Shown: positions 28,227 to 37,800 of the stretch, one piece after another
How positions within the stretch are numbered: position 1 is the stretch's first letter
Layout: each line of letters starts with the position of its first letter
IMG/VR virus record: IMGVR_UViG_3300032220_001558
Span: 1 to 39,792 of that record
DNA length: 39,792 nt
Strand: one strand, 5' to 3'
Origin: a virus
Translations under genes and position numbers: made by a program
Notes under the pieces: generated by a model
What the model saw: the letters and a program-made list of their open reading frames with translations, nothing else
Databases searched by the model: none
What the model was told of the DNA's origin: nothing

Positions 28227-28751
28227 ATGGTAAAATATTACAGTACAAAAACATACGGCAACGACAGAGGTTTGAGTTGTGCTTTTAGACAATGGCGCAG
28301 TACTCATTCACATTGTTCATTATTGCATGGATATTCCATTGGCATCAAACTAATCTTTGAATCAGAAACATTGGATGATCGCAACTGGGTTATGGACTTT
28401 GGTGGACTCAAAGCATTCAAAGAATGGAGTGAATATATGTTTGATCACACATTATTGATTGCACAAGATGATCCACACCTAGACAAGTTTAAAAAATTAG
28501 CAGAGTTAGGAACCCACAGTGAAGGAGGAGTTTGTGACATAAGAATTGTGGAAGCAGTGGGCTGTGAAAAATTCAGTGAACTGGTTTACAATGAGATGAA
28601 CAAAATTTTGAATACTTTCAAAGCAGGCAAAACATACAAACTGCCCAACGGCAAAGGATTTGATTGCAGATATCCTGTGGGGCAGGGAGTGCGACTGAAA
28701 TCTGTGGAAGTTTTCGAACACGCTGGAAATTCTGCTGTCTACGAAGCCTAA
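28227..28751 (+). CDS. 6-pyruvoyl-tetrahydropterin synthase / QueD family protein
   Basis: A protein of 174 residues, preceded by AAAGGAG 6 bases before the ATG. The family pattern is 'CAFRQWRSTHSHCSLLHGYSIGIKLIFE' (catalytic Cys30; zinc His27 or His29 and His34), 'WVMDFGGLKAFKEW', 'MFDHTLLIAQDDP' (His74) and 'EVFEHAGNSAVY'. In most PTPS/QueD enzymes the box is HGHxY; here it is HGY, so the third zinc histidine is replaced. This form also occurs in T4-like cyanophages. Possible products are 6-carboxytetrahydropterin (queuosine/7-deazaguanine route) or a tetrahydropterin; neither is proven. It has its own promoter and no other preQ0 genes nearby. Confidence 0.85.
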   Translation: MVKYYSTKTYGNDRGLSCAFRQWRSTHSHCSLLHGYSIGIKLIFESETLDDRNWVMDFGGLKAFKEWSEYMFDHTLLIAQDDPHLDKFKKLAELGTHSEGGVCDIRIVEAVGCEKFSELVYNEMNKILNTFKAGKTYKLPNGKGFDCRYPVGQGVRLKSVEVFEHAGNSAVYEA

Positions 28752-28758
28752 ATAAATA
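28751..28758 (+). promoter_or_regulatory. T4-type late promoter of the glycosyltransferase-like gene
   Basis: AATAAATA; predicted +1 near 28764, four bases before ATG 28768. It overlaps the stop of the previous gene. Confidence 0.6.
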
Positions 28759-28767
28759 TCCTGGAAT

Positions 28768-29472
28768 ATGTCCCAAAGATATGTGGTGTGCCTCAAACAC
28801 GGCACCAAATATGATGCTGAATATGTGAATGTACTGAGAAAAATGACTCAGCGTAATCTCACCACACCGCACGAATTTGTGTGTTTCACTGAAGATCCCC
28901 GAGGCATAGACACAGGTATCACCATACTACCCTTGCCCAACATACCACTCAAAGGCTGGTGGTACAAAACCATGTTGTTCAACCCTAATCTACAGATTCA
29001 AGGCACCATACTGTTCATTGATCTGGATGTGGTTATTTTCAAAAACATAGACAAACTGTTTGAATATAAACCAGGAGAGTTCTGCGTGTGTCGTGATTTC
29101 AATAGATGTTTTCAACCTGAATGGAAAAAAATGAACAGCAGTGTGGTACGATGGGTCACAGGACAACATCCGCAACTTTACAACAATTTCGTTAAGGATC
29201 CACACACCACCAGCAAGAGATTTCACGGAGATCAGGACTGGCTGTTTGATCAAGTGAAGAAACACTATCAGTTTTGGCCAGATGAATGGATACAAAGTTA
29301 CAAATGGGAGATGCGTGGTAATCCCAAACTGGTGAGACAAAAATCAGGACAGAAAAATTTCACCTCTCCAGGTGAGCCCAAGATAAAATCAGAAACTGCT
29401 GTGGCTGTGTTTCACGGTGATCCCAATCCTAGAGAATGTGTGGACCCTTGGTGTCAAACCCATTGGAAATAG
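28768..29472 (+). CDS. Glycosyltransferase-like protein (GT-A fold)
   Basis: A protein of 234 residues. It starts MSQRYVVCLKHGTKYDAEYVNVL and contains 'PLKGWWYKTMLFNPNLQIQGTILFIDLDVVIFKNIDKLF'. The D-L-D at 85-87 is the metal-binding DxD of GT8-like transferases. Further on are 'RFHGDQDWLFDQ' and 'AVAVFHGDPNPRE', the usual acceptor-side and second metal positions. Homologues are frequent in T4-like marine phages. It may add a sugar to DNA, to virion protein or to the host surface; the sequence does not tell which. Confidence 0.82.
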   Translation: MSQRYVVCLKHGTKYDAEYVNVLRKMTQRNLTTPHEFVCFTEDPRGIDTGITILPLPNIPLKGWWYKTMLFNPNLQIQGTILFIDLDVVIFKNIDKLFEYKPGEFCVCRDFNRCFQPEWKKMNSSVVRWVTGQHPQLYNNFVKDPHTTSKRFHGDQDWLFDQVKKHYQFWPDEWIQSYKWEMRGNPKLVRQKSGQKNFTSPGEPKIKSETAVAVFHGDPNPRECVDPWCQTHWK

Positions 29473-29486
29473 CCACTTAATTCACA

Positions 29487-29515
29487 TTGACTGCAGTCAA
29501 AATATCGCATATACT
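29487..29515 (+). promoter_or_regulatory. Sigma70-type promoter of uvsE, leaderless
   Basis: TTGACT at 29487-29492, 17-base spacer, TATACT at 29510-29515. ATG 29522 is on the predicted +1. Confidence 0.75.
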
Positions 29516-29521
29516 AATAGT

Positions 29522-30574
29522 ATGATCAAAAGAATAGGTTTCTGCTGTCAATGGTTTCATCATGATAGAACTCTTAAAAAGAAACAATTGGAAGAATTGG
29601 AACGTCCTTACAACACCAGAGCAACCACAGTGCGTTGGCTGAATGAGCACAAGGAACAAGCCGAAGAAAAACTGGCATTTGTGTTCAAACACAACATTGA
29701 TGGCATCAAAAATTTAATATTAAAAGTGTCTGAACTGCCTGTGAGCAGAAGAATGTGTAGAATATCATCACCCATACTGCCAGTGGCCACTGAAAACACT
29801 TGGAGATACTATTGGGACAAGCCAGACATAATCAAGTATTGCGAACAACATTTTGCTGAAGCAGGCGATTTGGCTCGCAAACACAATGTTAAAATATCTT
29901 TTCATCCTGGTCAGTTTACTGTGTTGGCATCTGATAATCTAGACATAGTGGAAAGAAGCATAGACGAATTTGAATATCATGTGCGTATGGCACGTTGGAT
30001 GGGTTTTGGTAAAAAATTTCAAGATGGTTGCAAGATCAATGTTCATATATCGGGTCGTCAAGGACCGGAAGGTATCATTAAGGTATTACCTAGATTATCA
30101 CCCGAAGCACGCAATCTTATCACCATAGAAAATGATGAAATGGGCTGGGGTTTGGATGCCACACTCAAATTGGAAAAGCATGTGTCATTGGTGTTGGACA
30201 TACATCATCATTTGATTCGCGATGAAGAATACATTAGGTCCAGCGACGATAGAGTCAAACGAGTGATTGATTCATGGCGTGGAGTGAGACCCACCATGCA
30301 TTATTCTTATTTCCGTGATGAAGCACTGCAGCCTGCATTTGATGCTGACACACAGCACATGATGCACAAAAATATGTTGCCCATAAAAGACATGATCACA
30401 CTGGGCTGCAAAAAAGTCAAACTGAGATCTCACAGTGATATGTTGCCCAATGCAGCACAGAATGAATGGGCACTGTCATTTTTAGAATCGTTTGACATCC
30501 AGGTAGAAGCCAAAGCCAAGAACTTGGCAGCTGAACAACTGCACAATCAAGCACAAGCTCTGGGTCTACTGTAA
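29522..30574 (+). CDS. uvsE: UV damage endonuclease UvsE/UVDE
   Basis: A protein of 350 residues. 'RISSPILPVATENTWRYYW', 'VKISFHPGQFTVLASDNLDIVERSI', 'INVHISGR', 'ITIENDEMGWGLDATL' and 'VLDIHHHLIRDEEY' are the metal-binding blocks of the UVDE TIM-barrel family. It nicks DNA 5' of UV photoproducts and starts light-independent repair, useful in surface water. The start at 29522 is set by the promoter; a longer frame from 29417 runs through the previous gene. The C-terminal 30 residues are Ala/Gln-rich. Confidence 0.95.
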   Translation: MIKRIGFCCQWFHHDRTLKKKQLEELERPYNTRATTVRWLNEHKEQAEEKLAFVFKHNIDGIKNLILKVSELPVSRRMCRISSPILPVATENTWRYYWDKPDIIKYCEQHFAEAGDLARKHNVKISFHPGQFTVLASDNLDIVERSIDEFEYHVRMARWMGFGKKFQDGCKINVHISGRQGPEGIIKVLPRLSPEARNLITIENDEMGWGLDATLKLEKHVSLVLDIHHHLIRDEEYIRSSDDRVKRVIDSWRGVRPTMHYSYFRDEALQPAFDADTQHMMHKNMLPIKDMITLGCKKVKLRSHSDMLPNAAQNEWALSFLESFDIQVEAKAKNLAAEQLHNQAQALGLL

Positions 30575-30580
30575 TAAATA
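30573..30580 (+). promoter_or_regulatory. T4-type late promoter of the SOD-like gene, leaderless
   Basis: AATAAATA overlapping the uvsE stop; five bases before ATG 30586, which matches the expected +1. Confidence 0.7.
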
Positions 30581-30585
30581 CTACC

Positions 30586-31155
30586 ATGCAAGATATCAAG
30601 CAGTGGATTCAGTTATTTGAAGCCAAACAATCACGTGAAAAAACTCTGGTTTTAGAACCATTGCCTTATGGCATGGGTGATTTGGATCCTGTACTGAGCC
30701 GAGCCAACGTGGAATATCACTATGGTGTGCTGAGTCGAGGATATGTGAACAGATACAATGCAGGTGAAGGTGATCCAGATTTCAATTATGGTGGTGCTAA
30801 ATTGCACAATTTATTTTGGGCTCAATTGCAAGCACCTCGAAGCAGCAATCTTCCTCAAGGCACAATAAAAGAATTCATAAACGAACATTACAAAGATTTA
30901 GACAGTTTCAAAGAAACATTACTTTTGACCACTATGAAACTGCAAGGATCTGGATGGGTGTACTTGTCTCGATCAGGAGAGATCAAAACCACTCCCAATC
31001 AAACCTATCGCACAGACATATTGTTGCCCATAGACATGTGGGAACACAGTTTTATGGATTATGTACCTGCCAAAGATGCCAAAAAACGCTATATCACAAA
31101 TATTTTTAAAATAATCAATTGGTCTGTGATCAACGATCGTTTGAACACAAAATAA
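30586..31155 (+). CDS. Fe/Mn superoxide dismutase-like protein
   Basis: A protein of 189 residues. All four metal ligands of Fe/Mn superoxide dismutases are in place: His45 in 'VEYHYGVLS', His74 in 'KLHNLFWAQL', Asp150 and His154 in 'PIDMWEHSFMDY'. The second-sphere Tyr53 ('RGYVNRYN') and the 'GSGWVYL' strand are also present. A 23-residue N-terminal extension (MQDIKQWIQLFEAK...) is unlike bacterial SODs and resembles phage versions. It probably removes superoxide late in infection or within virions. The late promoter points to late expression. Metal choice cannot be told by eye. Confidence 0.85.
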   Translation: MQDIKQWIQLFEAKQSREKTLVLEPLPYGMGDLDPVLSRANVEYHYGVLSRGYVNRYNAGEGDPDFNYGGAKLHNLFWAQLQAPRSSNLPQGTIKEFINEHYKDLDSFKETLLLTTMKLQGSGWVYLSRSGEIKTTPNQTYRTDILLPIDMWEHSFMDYVPAKDAKKRYITNIFKIINWSVINDRLNTK

Positions 31156-31443
31156 TCACAATTCATCTATAGGTGTATCACTGCTGACATTCATGTCCAG
31201 TATTTTGCGTTGACGCACACCTTGTTTTTGTGCAAAACGCTTGGGATCACAAGCACCACAAACATGCTTATAATCGTTGCTGATGCGTTTCAATGCTATG
31301 CTGCCTTTCTCTCTTTCAAATTGTGAGCTGCAATTATCACACTTGAATCTATAGTAGGTTTTGTGACGCACACAGGTGTGTTTTGTGCCCAGTTTACTGA
31401 TGCGTTCAGTAAGATGTTGTTTCACAACTTTTTCTAAAAACAT
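31156..31443 (-). CDS. Small zinc-ribbon-like phage protein
   Basis: A protein of 95 residues, basic. Two CxxC pairs, 'FKCDNCSSQFER' and 'HVCGACDPKRFAQKQGVRQRK', should bind one zinc ion; another Cys lies at 'KHTCVRHK'. The C-terminus is acidic ('SSDTPIDEL'). Similar proteins are common in T4-like cyanophages. Nucleic-acid or protein binding is possible. Its stop abuts the stop of the SOD-like gene on the other strand. Confidence 0.75.
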   Translation of the reverse strand: MFLEKVVKQHLTERISKLGTKHTCVRHKTYYRFKCDNCSSQFEREKGSIALKRISNDYKHVCGACDPKRFAQKQGVRQRKILDMNVSSDTPIDEL

Positions 31444-31450
31444 ATACTTG

Positions 31451-31458
31451 TATTTACA
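31451..31458 (-). promoter_or_regulatory. T4-type late promoter of the zinc-ribbon gene
   Basis: TGTAAATA on the - strand, 7 bases before the start codon at 31443; predicted +1 near 31445. Confidence 0.5.
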
Positions 31459-31477
31459 TTAGGATTTGTGTTTTTTT

Positions 31478-31485
31478 AATAAATA
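31478..31485 (+). promoter_or_regulatory. T4-type late promoter of the A-type carrier/tail fibre operon
   Basis: AATAAATA; predicted +1 near 31491, leader of about 16 bases to ATG 31507. Confidence 0.6.
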
Positions 31486-31506
31486 ATTGAAACAGAACGG
31501 AAACAC

Positions 31507-31854
31507 ATGGCTGTAATCACTGTCACTGAAAGAGCAATCGAAAAGATCAAAGAGTTGTGTCATCACAACAACAAATATGCTGTGAGACTCAGCATCAAAG
31601 GTGGTGGGTGTGCAGGTTATTCCTACGATTGGGGATTTGCTGATCAATCAGAAATTGCACCTGCAGATGAGCTGTTAAACTTTGGCAATGGAGCCAAGTT
31701 CACCATAGATGCTGCCAGTGTGATGTATATCCTAGGCACTGAGTTGGATTATGTGACTGAAGTGTTTGGATCACATTTTGACATTCGCAATCCCAATGCT
31801 AAGAGCGCATGTGGTTGTGGTGAGAGCATCAGTTTTGAAAAGGAGACAGCATAA
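31507..31854 (+). CDS. iscA: A-type Fe-S carrier (HesB/IscA family)
   Basis: A protein of 115 residues with the three conserved cysteines: Cys35 in 'KGGGCAGYSYDW' and Cys102/Cys104 in 'KSACGCGESISF'. Family members bind iron or a 2Fe-2S/4Fe-4S cluster and deliver it to apo-proteins. HesB-like genes are common in T4-like marine phages. Here it is expressed from a late promoter and sits 3 bases ahead of the giant tail fibre gene, so it could be tied to virion assembly; that is inference. Confidence 0.92.
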   Translation: MAVITVTERAIEKIKELCHHNNKYAVRLSIKGGGCAGYSYDWGFADQSEIAPADELLNFGNGAKFTIDAASVMYILGTELDYVTEVFGSHFDIRNPNAKSACGCGESISFEKETA

Positions 31855-31857
31855 CAC

Positions 31858-34800
31858 ATGGCCAAACAGAATATCAACATCGGGGTGGAAGGTAACGACG
31901 GTACCGGCGATAGTATCCGCGATGCGTTTAGGAAAGCGAATGAAAACTTCACGGAACTTTATGCAGTGTTTGGTGCAGGTGGTCAGATTAATTTTACTTC
32001 ATTAAGCGACACTCCCGACACACTGGGCATTAGAAATGTGCCCATCAGCAATGACACTGGCACAGAATTAGAAATGCGACAGCTTACCGGTGGAGTGGGT
32101 ATTGCAGTGAGTTATGCCACAGCAGGACAAATAATCATCAACAACACTGGTAGTGAATTGGTGGATGACTTGTCACCATCATTGGGAGGTCCTTTGGATG
32201 CCAATGGATTTGGAATAGCCAATGCAGATGTCAGCAGTCAAGCCATCACAGATTTCAATAACACACACGGAACTTCTTTGACCATAGATGATTTGGTGAT
32301 TACCAAAGGATATGCTGATCAAAGATATATCAAACTGGGTGGAGGAGCATCAGGCGCAGCAGGTCAGATACGAGTGAGAAGTGAGCCTGTGGATGCCACA
32401 GCCTACACCAAGACCATCTCCAGCTACACTGCAGGCAACGCAGTGGTCACAGCTCACGGTTTTGACAGCAGTGTGAATGGTTTAGAAGTGATTTACAACA
32501 CCACTGGCGCGGCAGCTTCAGGATTGGTGAATGGCAGCACATATTACATCAGATATGTGAATGATAATCAATTAAGTTTTCACGCTAGTTTTGCTCAAGC
32601 CACCAACAATGATGACGTTACCAGAATAAAAATTACTGTGGCAGGCGGCACAGGCACACAGACATTCACTGATGCTGCTTATGATGACACACTGGCAGGA
32701 TTCTTCCTCAGCGATGAGGCCATGCCAAGAGAATCCATTGTGAGACGTCAAGGAGACACCATGACTGGTGCTCTTTATCTGCATGACCATCCAGGAGATT
32801 TGTCAGGATTAGGCGCACCCAATGGTGCAGATGATTTGCAGGCAGCCACTAAATTTTACGTAGACAACACCAGTTACGCTTCAGAGTCCAATCTATTTGT
32901 GAGCACCAGAGGTGATGATAGAATGGATGGTGTGCCACCAGATAAGGTAGGCAGATCATTCAGTTACGCATACAAAAGTATCAATGCTGCTTGTGTGAAA
33001 GCTGAAGAAATCATGCTGGCCACTCCAGTGGAGTTAGGACCTTACACTCAGACCATCACTTATGATGATGGAGCCAGTGATTCGGTGGTGGTCACAGAAG
33101 GTGTCACCAGCGGCAGCGGTTACAACAATGTGAAATTGTTGATAGACGCCAACAGAACATTCATTATCAAACAGATGATAGGCTTTGTGAATGCTACCTA
33201 TCCCAACTTTACCTATGATGAATTGATTTGTGAAAGAGATTTAGGATATATTCTGGATGGTATTGTGATTGATGTGTTGGCAGATCTCAATTCCAATGTT
33301 CGCAGCATTCAAGCAGGTATCAGATACTACAGCAATGTGAGTGCTGCCAAGGCCATCAATCAGCAACTCACAGAAACACTGGCAGGTATCAACTATGCCA
33401 AAAGCATCACCAACACTGTGTTACAAAATAATGCTGTGACCCCTATCTATGACGCAGGTTACACTCAGACATTTGATGCACCCAGCACTGTGAACTCCAC
33501 AGGCAGAGCATCAGTGGGAGCAAAATTTGACATCATCACCAACATCATTCAGAATGGTATCAGCAGTGCTCCACCAGAAGTGGAAGGCAGCACTTATACA
33601 CTGACCATTGACAACGGTGGATTTGGCAATGTGGATCAAAATGATCCCAGCAATCAAGATTTAATTCCAGGCAAATTAATCAGAGGCAAGACCACAGGTG
33701 CCATAGGCAGAATTGTTTCTGTCACAGCAGGCGGCGCAGCAGACACAGTGGAAGTGATATTGATTGAACCATTGGAGTTTTTAGTGGGTGAAGGTTTGGA
33801 ATTTGCTTCACAATTCAAACGCAACAACATCACCATCAGAGTGGAGAGCGGTACCTATCTGGAAGATTTTCCCATCAGAGTGCCAGATGGAGTCAGCATC
33901 AAAGGTGATGAATTTAGACGAGTGATCATCAAACCCAAGAATAGAATTTCACAATCTCAGTTTGCCAACACATATTTCTACAGAGATCTAGTGATAGATG
34001 GTCTCACAGTGACCACCACCAACTTTGGACGTCACTATCTAGCCAATCCCACTGCAGTGGTCAACACTGGTGTGAGCTACAACAACGTGGGTGGTTATGA
34101 CACTCAGGCTTTGACAATATTAAATGCCAAACCTGCCATACAGACTGCTGTGGTGAATTATGTGAATTCATTGTTGAGCCCCAGCTCGCTGAACGCTGCC
34201 AACGAAGCTAGAAATCGCAGAGAAACCGGCTTGATCGTGGATGCCATATTCTCAGATTTGAAGACTGGTGGCAATGAAAAAATATTGGAAGTGCAAGGCA
34301 ACTTCTACAACTCAGGACTGATTGCCCAAGAGCAAGCAGGCATCAGCTATATTGCTACCTATATCAATGCCTCAGTGATTGCATCTGCTTCTGCAACCAT
34401 TAAAAACATTGTCACTGCACAGATGGCTCGTGTGGTGTATGCATTCAATGGTTCATACAATCCTCCCAAACACAACAGAAACATGGATATGTTCCTCATG
34501 GGAGAAGCTACCATTTTGAGAAATATCAGTTCGCAAGGTCAAGGTGGATTCATGTGCGTGTTGGATCCTGCTTCACAAATTTTAAACAAATCACCTTACA
34601 TTCAAACAGCTTCCAGTTTTTCTGCCAGCATCAACACTCAAGCATTCCGAGGTGGTATGTTTGTGGATGGTTCATGCGGCAACATACCCATCAACATCAC
34701 CAATGTGGTTAACCCATTCGAATTGGATGTGGATAGCAACGCTGGTCAAGGATTATTCATAAGAAAACCACTCACTCCCACTGCGTTCTATATTGATGGT

Positions 34801-37800
34801 GTGAGATATCAAGTGGATGCGATCAAAAATTATGACGGACCAGCAGGCACAGCAACTTTATTGTTGAATGCCAGCAGCAATGGCGGATCAGGCTTTGTGA
34901 TCACTTCACCCATTCCTTACACCACTATTCTACAGACAGCAGGCAACAGATCCATGTTGGCCAATGACTTCACACAGGTGAACGACTTGGGTTATGGTCT
35001 TTTGGTTACCAATGGTGCATTGTCTGAACAAGTGAGCACATTCACTTACTACTGTCATGCTGCCTACATGGCATTGAATGGAGGACAGATTAGATCTTTG
35101 AACGGCAGTAATGCCAATGGTGTGTATGGATTAGTGGCTCAAGGTTCAGATCCTTTGGAAGTTCCAGATGATGTGGATCTAGTACGCAACATGGCACAAG
35201 TGGCCAAAGTGTATGATGATGGAGCCACTTATGATCACCCATTGCTGGCACTGAGCATTTATGTGTACGATTTAGAATACGTACCTCACAACAGATCTGA
35301 AATTGAAATAGATCACGATCCTTTGGATTCATCTGTGACTCTGGGCATACAAAGATATGAAGTGGCCAGTGTGGAATTGGTATCACCACCCATCACAGTG
35401 ACAGGTCCTTCTGTCACACGTAATGGCACAGTGTACAAATTAAATCTCAGCACTGCTGGCACTGACAATGCTTCCACCACAGGACTCAAAGCAGTGTTGT
35501 CTAATCAACAGAACGTGACCATCAGAGCCAGTCAATCGCATCAATTCAGCAACGTGGGTAATGTATCACCCACACGTCCCAGCACAGCATTGGTGTTCTA
35601 TGATGACACCACTGATATAGTTTATAGAACCACAGCATTCAATACCACCAACGCAGTGGGCACAGCATTGCCATCCAACAACGTGATTGCTTCTTTTGAT
35701 ACCACATTTGATTCTGTAAGATTACAAATACGACCAGCATCAGCTGTGTTGAGCACCTACGCTGGCGCAGGTACCACCATGGGAGCCACAGCAGGCGACG
35801 TGGTGTTGGCCATTGAACAAATCACTGAAGCTGTGGACATTACCAGATTAAACACAGGCAACATGAGCTTTGGTTGGGCAGGTAAAACACACAGAGTCAC
35901 AGGCTATGTGGACCGAGGCACTTATGCCACTGTGAGCATTGTGGATCTCAGCAATATTAATATCTCAGGACCAGCAGCGGGAATTCAAGAACCATTGGTG
36001 CGTGGTGCTGGCACAGAAAACATTGTGTTGCGTTGCGGACTATTGGCTGGTGCCAATGCAGACATCACCATTAAAATTTCCACTTGTAGAGCCACAGGAC
36101 ACGATTTCTTAGACATTGGCACAGGGTCATTCAACAACAGCAACTACCCCAATAATATTTTTGGTGATCCCACAGCATTGCCTGCACAAGAAAATGAAGT
36201 GGATGAACGAGGCAAAGGTAGAGTGTTCTATGTGAGCACCGATCAAGACGGTGTGTTCCGAGTGGGAAGATTCTTCACAGTGGATCAAGGCACAGGATCA
36301 GTCACATTCTCAGCTTCTATTGCACTGAGCAACTTGGATGGATTAGGATTCAAACGAGGAGTGGTGGCATCAGAATTCAGCACAGACTCTGCTATGACAG
36401 ACAATGCTTCCGATACCATACCCACAGAATCAGCTGTGCGAGGCTATGTGGATCGTAGATTACATTACACACAAGGCAGTTCATTGGTGGGCAATCCTAT
36501 TGGACCTGGTGCCATTGCCAGAGATGGAACCACCAGTTTCACTGCTGATATCAGTGCAGGCGGATTCAAATTGATCACATTGGGTGCTCCTACAGCATCA
36601 CAAGACGCTGCCAACAAAGCCTATGTGGACAATACTTTGTACGCCAGCGATCAAGTGGAGAATTTAAGAAACGTGGATATTGCAGGTTTTGCAGCCAATC
36701 AAATATTGGTGTTCAATGGCAGAAAAAGAATATTCACCACACCAGAAACAGGCGGATTGTTTGCAGTGGGCAACACCATCACTGGCAGCAGCACTGGTTC
36801 AGTAGCCACCATCGTAGATTATGAATCAGTGGTATTGCCAGGCACTTTGAATGCAAGACGCATCACATACAGTTTGGTTTCAGGTCCTGATTTCAGCACA
36901 TTGGATTCTGTCAGCACAGGAGGCGGAGTTTCTGCACAGGTGATAGATGGACCAATGAACGAATTGGCCAATGGAGTGATGAGCGGCAGCACAGACATTT
37001 CAATCACTGCCACAAGAACCACAGCACAAACAGATTTAAACTTGCAAATAGTGGCCGGCAGTATCATCAATGCAGACGTGAATGCAACCGCAGCCATTCA
37101 ACAGAGCAAGTTGGCCATGAATGCGGCCACCACACGTGCCAATGCCACAGGCATCAGTCAGGCAGATCTTGGATTGGCTAGCTTTGACTCGGGCGATTTT
37201 ACAATTACCAACGGTTGGGTCACATTGGCTTCAGGTGCAGTGGATCTAGCAGATTTACCCAATCTCACACAGTATCAAACTTTTGGTAAGAACACCTCAG
37301 GTTCAGGTGCTCCCACCATCGTCAGCTATGCAGATGTGGTCAGCAATGGATTGGGATTAGAAGACGGAGACTTCACCAGTATAATTGCTGCAGCATCAGA
37401 TCCAGGCGAAGCCTTGATCAAAACTGGCACTGGCACCTACGGTATAACCAATGTGAGCACCACAGGAGAAGTCAACAGCATCGTTAAGTCAGATGCCACA
37501 GGCGTTGTGGATGTGGCACAGTTGAAAGTGGATGGATTCAAATTAATTGACAGCAACACTGGTACCAACACCAGCATATTCACCACCAGAGGCAATGTGG
37601 ATTTCCTCACAGCACAAGGTGCTACTGTGGCAGGTACCACACTGGTATTCACTGGTAGAAAATTTGAGTTTGGTGGCAGCACAGTGAGCAATTCACCCAC
37701 TGCAGACACACTGCAATCATTGCCAGCCAATGAAGGCAGAGGCATAGCCACTCCTCACTTGTTCACTAGATTTATTGAGACTGATACTGTTGAATCAGGC

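Noticed and set aside
29417-29521. Longer UvsE frame starting at 29417
   Set aside because: It would overlap the previous gene and run through the promoter; the family start is at MIKRIGFCCQW (29522).
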